From Candidatus Aminicenantota bacterium (GTDB taxonomy: Bacteria; Acidobacteriota; Aminicenantia; Aminicenantales; Aminicenantaceae), in the NCBI GenBank assembly GCA_003648765.1, contig QMPV01000009.1, forward strand, positions 1-37,290: a stretch of DNA of 37,290 nt, in the 5' to 3' direction. Positions within the stretch are counted from its first letter, which is position 1. Each line of letters begins with the position of its first letter. A model generated the notes under the pieces. The model searched no databases. It worked only from the letters and a program-made list of their open reading frames with translations, and had not been told where the DNA came from. The translations under genes and the position numbers were made by a program. Below are positions 7,345 through 14,506 of the stretch, piece after piece.

Positions 7345-8220
7345 ATGGATTATGTTTATTATCCAGGATGCAGTCTGGAAACTTCCGGGAAAGCTTATGA
7401 CGAATCGGTTCGTTTTGTTTTTCAACAGCTTGGTCACAATTTAATTGAAATCGATGATTGGAATTGTTGTGGCGCTACTTATTACATGGCCACTAAAGAA
7501 ACCATTTCTCTGGTTATCTCGGCCCGAAACCTAGCTCTAGCCGAACAAATCGGACAAGATCTCATTGCCCCTTGTAGTTCCTGCTACACTATTCTTTATA
7601 AAACCAATAAAATTCTCCAATCTAATCCTATTCTTAAAGCCAAAGTTGATCAGTCTTTACGCCGAGACAACTTAGAATATCACCTTTCTCTCCGCATCCG
7701 TCATCCTCTCGAAGTCCTAGTCAACGATATTGGCTTAAACACTATCCGAGAAAAACGAGTAGTTTCTCTCGAAGGTCGGCGGATTGCTCCCTATTATGGC
7801 TGCCAGATAGTCAGGCCTGACCGGGGAATCGACAATAAAGAAGACCCTCAGATGATGGATGAGCTTCTCCGGACTTTAGGCGCCGAAGTGGTGCCTTTTC
7901 CGGCCAAAGTCCGCTGTTGTGGCGGTATGTTAATGACCACTTATCCTGATGTAGCCTTGGAGTTAAATTTGGAGATACTGGCCTGTGCTGCCCGGGCTCA
8001 GGCGGAGGTAATAGTCACCACCTGTCCACTCTGCCAAATTAATCTGGAAGCCTACCAAAATAAAATCAATAAGAAATTCAACACTCGGTTTCATCTGCCC
8101 GTTCTCTATTTCACTCAGATCTTAGGCCTGGCTTTAGGAGGAACCCCCCGACAAGTGGGACTCCATCGGCAAATCATTCCTTTCCATTTTAAGGCTATAA
8201 ACCAGGAGGAAGCAAGATGA
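7345..8220 (+). CDS. hdrB: HdrB-like subunit with two CCG (cysteine-rich) domains
   Basis: I place the start at the ATG at 7345, because GAGGAGG lies 5 nt before it; the ATG at 7318 has no such site. The 291-residue product has two CCG domains: first YYPGCSLE, WNCCGATYY and APCSSCY; second PYYGCQIV, RCCGGM and TCPLCQ. All ten Cys of the HdrB pattern are present. In HdrB these bind the two non-cubane [4Fe-4S] clusters that reduce the disulfide. The intact ligand set argues for a working catalytic subunit. Its end overlaps hdrA by ATGA (8217-8220), so HdrC, B and A are probably made in fixed ratio. Confidence 0.93.
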   Translation: MDYVYYPGCSLETSGKAYDESVRFVFQQLGHNLIEIDDWNCCGATYYMATKETISLVISARNLALAEQIGQDLIAPCSSCYTILYKTNKILQSNPILKAKVDQSLRRDNLEYHLSLRIRHPLEVLVNDIGLNTIREKRVVSLEGRRIAPYYGCQIVRPDRGIDNKEDPQMMDELLRTLGAEVVPFPAKVRCCGGMLMTTYPDVALELNLEILACAARAQAEVIVTTCPLCQINLEAYQNKINKKFNTRFHLPVLYFTQILGLALGGTPRQVGLHRQIIPFHFKAINQEEAR

Positions 8221-11200
8221 ACCACCATCAACCTCAGCCAAAAATTGGTGTTTATGTCTGTCATTGTGGAACTAATATTGCCGGGACTGTAGATGTGGCA
8301 AAAGTGGCCGAAACCATGGCCCAGGAACCTAATGTAGTAGTCTCCCGGGAATATAAATTCATGTGTTCTGAACCCGGCCAAAATATCATTATCCAGGACA
8401 TCAAAGAGCATCACCTCGACCGAGTGGTGGTGGCTTCCTGCTCTCCTTTAATGCATGAGCCTACTTTCCAGAAAGCTTGCGAAAAGGCTGGACTAAATCC
8501 TTATCTCTTTCAAATGGTCAACATCCGGGAACAGTGCTCCTGGGTGCACCAGGATCGGGATAAAGCGACAGCAAAAGCCATTGCCCTGATTCGAGCCGCG
8601 GTCGGCCGAGTCGTTTATCAAGAACCTATGGAAAAAGTCAAAGTAACCATCAATCCTCAAACTCTAATTGTTGGCGGCGGCATTGCCGGCATTCAGGCCG
8701 CTTTAGAAATCGCTGATTCAGGGCATAAAGTCTATCTTGTAGAAAAAGAATCCACCATTGGTGGCAAGATGGCCAAATTTGACAAAACTTTTCCCACTCT
8801 AGACTGTGCCGCCTGTATCTTAACTCCCAAAATGGTCTCTGTAGCCCAACATGAAAATATTGAACTCTTGACTTACAGCGAGGTGGAGAGTGTCACCGGC
8901 TCGATAGGAAATTTCACCGTAAAAATCAGGAAAAAAGCTCGCTACGTCAAAGATAATTGCACTTCCTGTGGAGAATGCTCTCAGGTTTGTCCCGTCCAAG
9001 CGCCTAACCCTTTTGATGAAAATATGTCCCTCCGTTCAGCTATTTATAAGACCTTTCCCCAGGCTATTCCCAACACCTATGTGATTGACAAAGAAGATCG
9101 TCCACCTTGCCGGGAAACTTGTCCCATCGGCCAGGAAGCCGCTGGTTACATTGCCTTAGCGGCCCAAGGTCGTTTCCAAGAAGCTGCCCGCCTAATTCGA
9201 GAACAAAACCCCTTACCTCTTATTTGCGGGCGGGTTTGTTACCATCCTTGTGAATCCGAATGTAATCGGGCTCTAGTCGATGAGCCAGTGGCGATTAAGA
9301 ATTTAAAGAGGTTTATTATTGACTGGGAATTAGCTCATGGGGGACCATATCTGCCTAAACCTCCCACCGAAAAAAAAGGTAAAGTCGCCATTATTGGCTC
9401 AGGGCCAGCTGGTCTAGCCTGCGCTCATGACTTGGCTCTTAAAGGATACCAACCCACTATCTTTGAAAAATTGCCGGTGGCCGGTGGGATGTTAGCCGTT
9501 GGTATTCCTGAGTACCGTCTTCCTAAAAAACTTCTCCAGCAAGAAATAGACGGCATAAAAAAGCTAGGCGTAACCATTCAGACCAATATGGCCCTGGGCC
9601 GAGATTTCAACCTTTCTGACCTTTTCAAACAGGGCTTCCAAGCAGTTTTTATCGCCACCGGAGCCCATAAAAGTTTAAAAATGAACATTCCTGGAGAGGA
9701 AGACTTTAAAGGGGTCTACCACGGCGTTGACTTTCTCCGCCACGTCAATCTCCATCAGCCTCAACCAATTGGAGAAAAAGTGGCCGTAGTGGGCGGAGGC
9801 AATACCGCTATTGATGCGGCCCGAACAGCTCTCCGACTGGGAGCTAAAGAGGTCACAATTCTTTATCGCCGAACCAGAAAGGAAATGCCCGCTGAGGAAG
9901 CCGAAATTGAGGCGGCTGAGGCAGAAGGCGTTAAGATTGAATATTTGATCGCTCCAGTTGAAGTTCTCGGGGAAAAAGGGCAGGTAACCGCTCTGAAATG
10001 CACTCGAATGGAGCTAGGTGAACCTGACGCCAGTGGCCGACGTCGACCTGTACCTGTGCCTGGCAGCGAACATCTCAAGTCCTTTGACACGGTTATTATC
10101 GCTGTCAGTCAGTCTCCAGAAATCGACTTCAACCAGGGCTCGCAGACTCTTAAACTCACCAAATGGAACACTATTACTGTGAATCCTGAGACTCTGGAAA
10201 CAGGTATTCCTGGCGTATTTGCGGGGGGAGATGTGGTCACTGGACCTGATACGGTCATTACGGCTATGAGTGATGGCAAAAGAGCTGCCGAAGCCATAGA
10301 TAAATATTTGCAGGGTGAACCTCTGGAAAACTTTAAAACTCATCGTTCCCGCCAACTTGCCCCGCGGACGCCTGATGACCGGCCTCATCGATTCGCCCCT
10401 CGTTTTAAAGATACTCCTCGTCAACCCCGCTTACGGATAAAAGAACTTGACCCTTTGGAACGTCGCACCAATTTCCAAGAAGTTGAGCTGGGCTTTAGCG
10501 AAGAAGAAGCTATTCAGGAAGCCCGCCGCTGTCTCCATTGCGGACTTTGTGTTGAATGTCACGCCTGTGAAAAGGTTTGCGAAGCTCAAGCTATAGACCA
10601 CTCCATGCAGGATGAAATTATAGAAATAAAAGTAGGTCAGATTCTCATCGCTACTGGATATCAAACTATGGATCCCAAAGATCTAATCCCTTATGGATAT
10701 GGCCGCTTCCCAGAAGTTTATACTAGTCTAGAATTTGAAAGATTGGTTAATTCTGCTGGCCCAACCGGTGGACGAATTCTGATGAAAAACGGTCGTGAAC
10801 CTCGGTCTATTGCCATCATCCATTGTGTCGGCTCACGGGATATCAATCATCATCCCTACTGTTCCCGCGTTTGCTGTATGTATGCTCTAAAATTTGCTCA
10901 CTTAATTAAAGATAGAACTTCAGCCGAGGTCTATCAATTCTACATTGACATGAGATCCTTTGGGAAAGGATATGAAGAGTTTTACTCCCGTATTTTAGAA
11001 GAAGATGTTAACGTCATTCGGGGAAAAGTGGCTGAAGTTGTGCCTCTAAGTTATAACGGAGACCAACAACTCCTTATTCGTTGCGAAGATACCTTAGCCA
11101 ATAAATATCGTGAAATTCCGGTGGACATGGTCATTCTCTGCAACGCTATTGAACCTCAACCAGATGCAGATAAAATCCAACGTCTCTTTTCTATCAGTCG

Positions 11201-11615
11201 GAGTCCTGACGGATTTTTCTTAGAAAAACATCCTAAACTTGATCCCACGGCCACAGCTACCGATGGGATCTACCTAGCTGGTTGTTGTCAAGGGCCAAAA
11301 GACATTCCGGATACCGTAGCTCAGGCTAGTTCAGCAGCGGCTCGCATTTTGGCCAACATTTCTCGAGGAGAAATTACCATTGAACCTATTCAAGCAGCTA
11401 TCAATCCCGAACTCTGCGCTGGCTGCCGTCTGTGTATTTCTCTCTGTCCTTATGGAGCTATCACTTTTCTTGAAGACCAAGGTATTTCTCAAGTCAATGA
11501 AGCCCTTTGTAAAGGTTGTGGCACTTGCGTTTCGGCCTGTCCTTCCGGGGCTGCCCGAGCCAAACATTTCACTGACGAAGAGATATTTGCTGAAATTGAG
11601 GGAGTTTTAAGGTAG
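8217..11615 (+). CDS. hdrA: HdrA with inserted GltD/NfnB-like flavoprotein module (two-flavin Hdr subunit)
   Basis: The 1132-residue product is a typical HdrA split by a second flavoprotein. HdrA parts: N-terminal domain with VYVCHCGTN and ASCSP, FAD-binding GGGIAG near residue 153, first half of the inserted ferredoxin (CTSCGECSQVCP, ~248-259), then from ~790 the rest of the thioredoxin-reductase-like fold with YCSRVCCMYALKFA, and two C-terminal [4Fe-4S] motifs (CAGCRLCISLCP, CKGCGTCVSACP; ~1066-1112). Between them (~295-770) sits a full GltD/dihydropyrimidine-dehydrogenase-type unit: N-terminal Fe-S domain (CRETCP, CGRVCYHPCE), FAD site GSGPAG (~396), NAD(P)H site GGGNTA (~525) and GVFAGGD. 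HdrA performs flavin-based electron bifurcation; NfnB, a GltD relative, also bifurcates. The fused enzyme could link NAD(P)H and ferredoxin to HdrBC; the reaction is inferred. Confidence 0.94.
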   Translation: MNHHQPQPKIGVYVCHCGTNIAGTVDVAKVAETMAQEPNVVVSREYKFMCSEPGQNIIIQDIKEHHLDRVVVASCSPLMHEPTFQKACEKAGLNPYLFQMVNIREQCSWVHQDRDKATAKAIALIRAAVGRVVYQEPMEKVKVTINPQTLIVGGGIAGIQAALEIADSGHKVYLVEKESTIGGKMAKFDKTFPTLDCAACILTPKMVSVAQHENIELLTYSEVESVTGSIGNFTVKIRKKARYVKDNCTSCGECSQVCPVQAPNPFDENMSLRSAIYKTFPQAIPNTYVIDKEDRPPCRETCPIGQEAAGYIALAAQGRFQEAARLIREQNPLPLICGRVCYHPCESECNRALVDEPVAIKNLKRFIIDWELAHGGPYLPKPPTEKKGKVAIIGSGPAGLACAHDLALKGYQPTIFEKLPVAGGMLAVGIPEYRLPKKLLQQEIDGIKKLGVTIQTNMALGRDFNLSDLFKQGFQAVFIATGAHKSLKMNIPGEEDFKGVYHGVDFLRHVNLHQPQPIGEKVAVVGGGNTAIDAARTALRLGAKEVTILYRRTRKEMPAEEAEIEAAEAEGVKIEYLIAPVEVLGEKGQVTALKCTRMELGEPDASGRRRPVPVPGSEHLKSFDTVIIAVSQSPEIDFNQGSQTLKLTKWNTITVNPETLETGIPGVFAGGDVVTGPDTVITAMSDGKRAAEAIDKYLQGEPLENFKTHRSRQLAPRTPDDRPHRFAPRFKDTPRQPRLRIKELDPLERRTNFQEVELGFSEEEAIQEARRCLHCGLCVECHACEKVCEAQAIDHSMQDEIIEIKVGQILIATGYQTMDPKDLIPYGYGRFPEVYTSLEFERLVNSAGPTGGRILMKNGREPRSIAIIHCVGSRDINHHPYCSRVCCMYALKFAHLIKDRTSAEVYQFYIDMRSFGKGYEEFYSRILEEDVNVIRGKVAEVVPLSYNGDQQLLIRCEDTLANKYREIPVDMVILCNAIEPQPDADKIQRLFSISRSPDGFFLEKHPKLDPTATATDGIYLAGCCQGPKDIPDTVAQASSAAARILANISRGEITIEPIQAAINPELCAGCRLCISLCPYGAITFLEDQGISQVNEALCKGCGTCVSACPSGAARAKHFTDEEIFAEIEGVLR

Positions 11616-11685
11616 AATAGAAAGTTAGTTAAGAAATAATTCAAAAAAACAACTTCATCTTGGAATTTTTAGCTAAGGAATATTA

Positions 11686-12810
11686 ATGAGAAAAGAAGCA
11701 CCTCTTATCCTCATCATCGATGATGAAGAATCAATGCGGGATTCCTGTAGTCTTATTCTGACCAAAGAAGGCTATCGCACAGCCACTGCTCCTGATGGAG
11801 AAACGGGACTGCAACTGATTCAGGAGCTTAAACCAGACTTAGCCTTAGTGGACTTAAAAATGCCTGGCATTAGTGGCTTTGACGTATTGGAACGAGCTAA
11901 AGAGATTGACCCCCATATTGTTCAAGTGGTCATTACAGGCTATGCCACGGTGGAGTCGGCCGTGGAAGCCATGAAAAAAGGAGCATATGACTTCCTCCCC
12001 AAACCTTTCACTCCCGATGAACTCCGCATCATTATCCGGCGAGGCTTGGAACGTCGCCAGCTCACTCTGGAAAAGGAAGCGCTGGAACGCGAAAAAAGGC
12101 TGATGGAAGAAAACTTCATCACCATGGTCTCTCACCAACTCAAAAGTCCTCTTGTAGTCATCCTCCAGTATTTCGAAGTCATCCTCAATGGAGTGGTTAA
12201 AGACGAACAGCAAAAATTAGAAATGCTTAAAAAAGCTAAGGAACGCCTGGAAGGCCTCTTGAAATTAATCAATGATTGGCTCGATATCGCTCGCATGGAC
12301 AAAGGACATATTGTTGAGAAGCGCAAACCTTTGGCTCTTCATCCTCTCCTTCAGGATATTCTAGAATTTATGCAGCCCTTAGCTAAAGAAAAACAGGTCT
12401 CTTTATCGCTTTCTCCAGTGGCCCAAGAAGATACAGTTTTGGGAGATGAAGAAACCTTAAAAGAAGCTTTTTCCAATTTAATTCATAACGCCATTAAATA
12501 TAATAAACCCCACGGAGAAGTACGGGTAAGCCTTAAAACAGAGCCTCCCTGGATCAAAGTGGATATCGAAGACACAGGTATTGGTATAGCTAAAGAACAT
12601 CTGCCTCTCATCTTTGAACAATTCTATCGCGTCAACAATAAAGACAGAAAGAAGAAAGAAGGTTCGGGATTGGGTCTGGCTATCGCTAAAAAAATTATCG
12701 AAGCTCACGAGGGTCGAATCGAAGTCACTAGTGAAGTTTCTCAGGGGTCTTGCTTCTCAGTTTACCTCCCTCAAGCCCCGCTCACTTCCAGTGGAGAGCA
12801 AACAAAATAA
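11686..12810 (+). CDS. Receiver-histidine kinase (REC-HisKA-HATPase)
   Basis: The 374-residue product has an N-terminal receiver (IIDDEES, D56 in LVDLKMPG, KPF), a short helical linker, a HisKA domain with phospho-accepting H150 (VSHQLKSPL), and a C-terminal ATPase with the N box (NAIKYN), G1 (EDTGIGIA) and G2 (GSGLGLAIAKK). It has no transmembrane segment and no PAS or other sensor domain, so it is cytoplasmic and its input probably comes through the receiver or partner proteins. A 70-bp gap separates it from hdrA; AAGGA lies before the ATG. Sitting between hdrA and the hydrogenase maturation genes, it may exchange phosphate with the receivers at 5859 and 6243. The signal is unknown. Confidence 0.92.
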   Translation: MRKEAPLILIIDDEESMRDSCSLILTKEGYRTATAPDGETGLQLIQELKPDLALVDLKMPGISGFDVLERAKEIDPHIVQVVITGYATVESAVEAMKKGAYDFLPKPFTPDELRIIIRRGLERRQLTLEKEALEREKRLMEENFITMVSHQLKSPLVVILQYFEVILNGVVKDEQQKLEMLKKAKERLEGLLKLINDWLDIARMDKGHIVEKRKPLALHPLLQDILEFMQPLAKEKQVSLSLSPVAQEDTVLGDEETLKEAFSNLIHNAIKYNKPHGEVRVSLKTEPPWIKVDIEDTGIGIAKEHLPLIFEQFYRVNNKDRKKKEGSGLGLAIAKKIIEAHEGRIEVTSEVSQGSCFSVYLPQAPLTSSGEQTK

Positions 12811-12826
12811 TTAGATAAGTAATCCC

Positions 12827-13306
12827 ATGAAAACTCTTATCTTAGGCCTAGGGAATGAACTTTACGGAGATGATGGAGTTGGCCTGGAAGTCATCCGCCA
12901 CTTAGAAAATCATCCTGAATTAAAAAAGCTTAACCAGAAACATTCCATTACTCTAGAAGCTTCTAATCTAACCGGCTTGAAACTCCTGGATATAATTGTC
13001 GGCTATGATGTCTTGATCATCATTGACACTATTAAAACCAATCAGCCTCGCACGGGCCGCATCAAAGTCTTGGAAAGCAGCGAGCTCCGTCATATTCCAG
13101 GACCATCTCCCCACTATGTCTCCATTCCCCAGATGATCAGTTTAGGTCAGGAAGTGGGTCTGCCTATGCCGCGGCTGGTTAAAATTATCGCTGTCGAAGC
13201 CAAGGATATTTATCATTTGGGAGAAGGATTAACTCCTGAAATGCAGGCAGCCCTTCCCCATATTATTCAGACTCTGATTGAAGTCCTAACCGAGGTGTTA
13301 CCATGA
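12827..13306 (+). CDS. Stand-alone hydrogenase maturation endopeptidase (M52)
   Basis: The 159-residue product has the M52 signature GLGNELYGDDGVG at residues 7-19, with the metal-binding acidic residue, a second Asp in IIIDTIK and a His in PSPHYVSIP. Length and motif order match nickel-dependent proteases of the HoxW/HyaD group, which clip the C-terminal tail of the large subunit after nickel insertion. It overlaps hypB by 4 nt (ATGA). It is clearly different in sequence from the protease domain at the end of the hydrogenase gene at 1-594, so the organism has at least two such enzymes. Which large subunit it serves cannot be told from this window. Confidence 0.92.
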   Translation: MKTLILGLGNELYGDDGVGLEVIRHLENHPELKKLNQKHSITLEASNLTGLKLLDIIVGYDVLIIIDTIKTNQPRTGRIKVLESSELRHIPGPSPHYVSIPQMISLGQEVGLPMPRLVKIIAVEAKDIYHLGEGLTPEMQAALPHIIQTLIEVLTEVLP

Positions 13307-13977
13307 GTCCCAAAAAAGAAGTTTTGGTTTTAAAGGATTTACTAGGATCCAACAAGAAAATTGCCGGAGAAATTCGAGCTCATCTCGAAGAGAAAGGCAT
13401 ATTAACCCTCAATCTTCTTAGTTCTCCCGGTGCAGGTAAAACCACCTTACTCGAAAAATTAATTGAGCACCTTCACCCTACTTATCGAATAGGAGTCATT
13501 GAAGGTGATATCGAGACGACTAGAGACGCCGAACGTATCCGGGCCAAAGGAGTCTCCGCTTGGCAAATTACCACCGGGGGCGCATGTCATCTCGAAGCTA
13601 AAATGGTGGGTAATCTTTTTTCTCAGATCCCAGCTGACCTTGACTTCCTCTTCATTGAGAATGTAGGCAATCTAGTTTGTCCAGCTTCCTATGACCTAGG
13701 AGAACACCTCCGCTTGGTGCTACTTTCCTCTCCTGAAGGCGATGACAAACCCAAGAAATACCCCAAAGCTTTCACCACAGCTGATGCTTTAGTCATTACT
13801 AAAATCGACTTGATTCCCCATCTCCCTTTTGACCCTCAGCGGGCAGCTCAAGAAGCCCGGGAACTTAATCCCGAGCTAAAAATCTTTACAGTTTCTTCTG
13901 TCACTGGGGAAGGAATTCAAGAATTGAGCTCTTTCTTAATAGAAAAATTGAAGGAACTCCGAACCATCCATGCATGA
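13303..13977 (+). CDS. hypB: HypB, GTPase for nickel delivery to hydrogenase
   Basis: The 224-residue product has the P-loop SPGAGKTT (residues ~40-47), the switch region EGDIETTRDAERI, the conserved ITTGGACHLEA segment with metal-binding Cys and His, and the G4 motif TKIDL. HypB is a SIMIBI GTPase that works with HypA to load Ni into the large subunit. There is no N-terminal His-rich nickel-storage stretch and no N-terminal CxxCGC motif, so this is the short form with only the interdomain metal site. It overlaps the protease gene upstream and hypA downstream (8 nt), indicating translational coupling. hypC, D, E and F are not in the window. Confidence 0.96.
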   Translation: MSPKKEVLVLKDLLGSNKKIAGEIRAHLEEKGILTLNLLSSPGAGKTTLLEKLIEHLHPTYRIGVIEGDIETTRDAERIRAKGVSAWQITTGGACHLEAKMVGNLFSQIPADLDFLFIENVGNLVCPASYDLGEHLRLVLLSSPEGDDKPKKYPKAFTTADALVITKIDLIPHLPFDPQRAAQEARELNPELKIFTVSSVTGEGIQELSSFLIEKLKELRTIHA

Positions 13978-14320
13978 ACTCTCAATTGTCGCTAATCTCT
14001 TTGACCTTCTAGAGGAACAGGCAGAAAAGGTAGGAGCCAAAAAAATAACTCTAGTCAAAATAAAAGTCGGTGTCCTCTCTGGAGTAGTCCCTGAACTCCT
14101 GCAAACTGCTTTTGATATTTATAAAAAAGACACCCTGGCTTCAGAGGCAGAATTAATCATTGAAAAAGTGCCCCTCCGCATGGTCTGTCGCCAGTGCCAT
14201 CAGGAAACAATTCGAGATGACATTATTCTCTCCTGCGCTCATTGTGGCTCTACTCAGCTGGAAAAAAAAGAAGGAACTGAGTTAATCCTAGAGAAGGTAG
14301 AATTGGAAATTGACGAATGA
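13970..14320 (+). CDS. hypA: HypA, nickel metallochaperone
   Basis: The 116-residue product starts MHELSI, giving the nickel-binding N-terminus with His2, and has a zinc site of two Cys pairs, CRQC (C73/C76) and CAHC (C89/C92). Length and motifs are standard for HypA/HybF. It hands Ni to the hydrogenase large subunit together with HypB. The order hypB-hypA is the reverse of the commonest arrangement, with an 8-nt overlap. It appears to be the last gene of the cluster; a weak GGGCC/GGCCC hairpin follows at 14333-14348. Confidence 0.96.
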   Translation: MHELSIVANLFDLLEEQAEKVGAKKITLVKIKVGVLSGVVPELLQTAFDIYKKDTLASEAELIIEKVPLRMVCRQCHQETIRDDIILSCAHCGSTQLEKKEGTELILEKVELEIDE

Positions 14321-14332
14321 ACTTCAGCCTGA

Positions 14333-14355
14333 GGGCCTTAATGGGCCCCTTTAAT
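14333..14355 (+). terminator. Weak candidate terminator after hypA
   Basis: GGGCC (14333-14337) and GGCCC (14344-14348) form a 5-bp GC stem with a 6-nt loop, followed only by CTTTAATCC rather than a real T tract. It sits 13 nt after the hypA stop. It may be a poor intrinsic terminator or chance. Confidence 0.3.
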
Positions 14356-14420
14356 CCCCGAAATAAAGTCAGGTAAATGGCCAGCCAATAACCCAATCAT
14401 TCAAAAAATTTCTCCTTCGG

Positions 14421-14449
14421 ATATATTCTTTCTATAAAAATGATATAAT
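14421..14449 (+). promoter_or_regulatory. Extended -10 promoter of the glutamate dehydrogenase gene
   Basis: TGATATAAT at 14441-14449 is a perfect extended -10 element (TGn plus TATAAT). The -35 position (14421-14426, ATATAT) is poor, as often found with extended -10 promoters. Transcription would start near 14456, about 50 nt before the ATG at 14507, which has AAAGGAG before it. Confidence 0.5.
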
Positions 14450-14506
14450 TAAGGGCACCAATTAAAATGTTGGCCCTATGACAGTCAACAAAAAAGGAGT
14501 TTAGTT

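Noticed and set aside
11854-12213. 119-codon minus-strand frame inside the histidine kinase gene
   Set aside because: It lies opposite the receiver and H-box, which are clearly coding on the plus strand.
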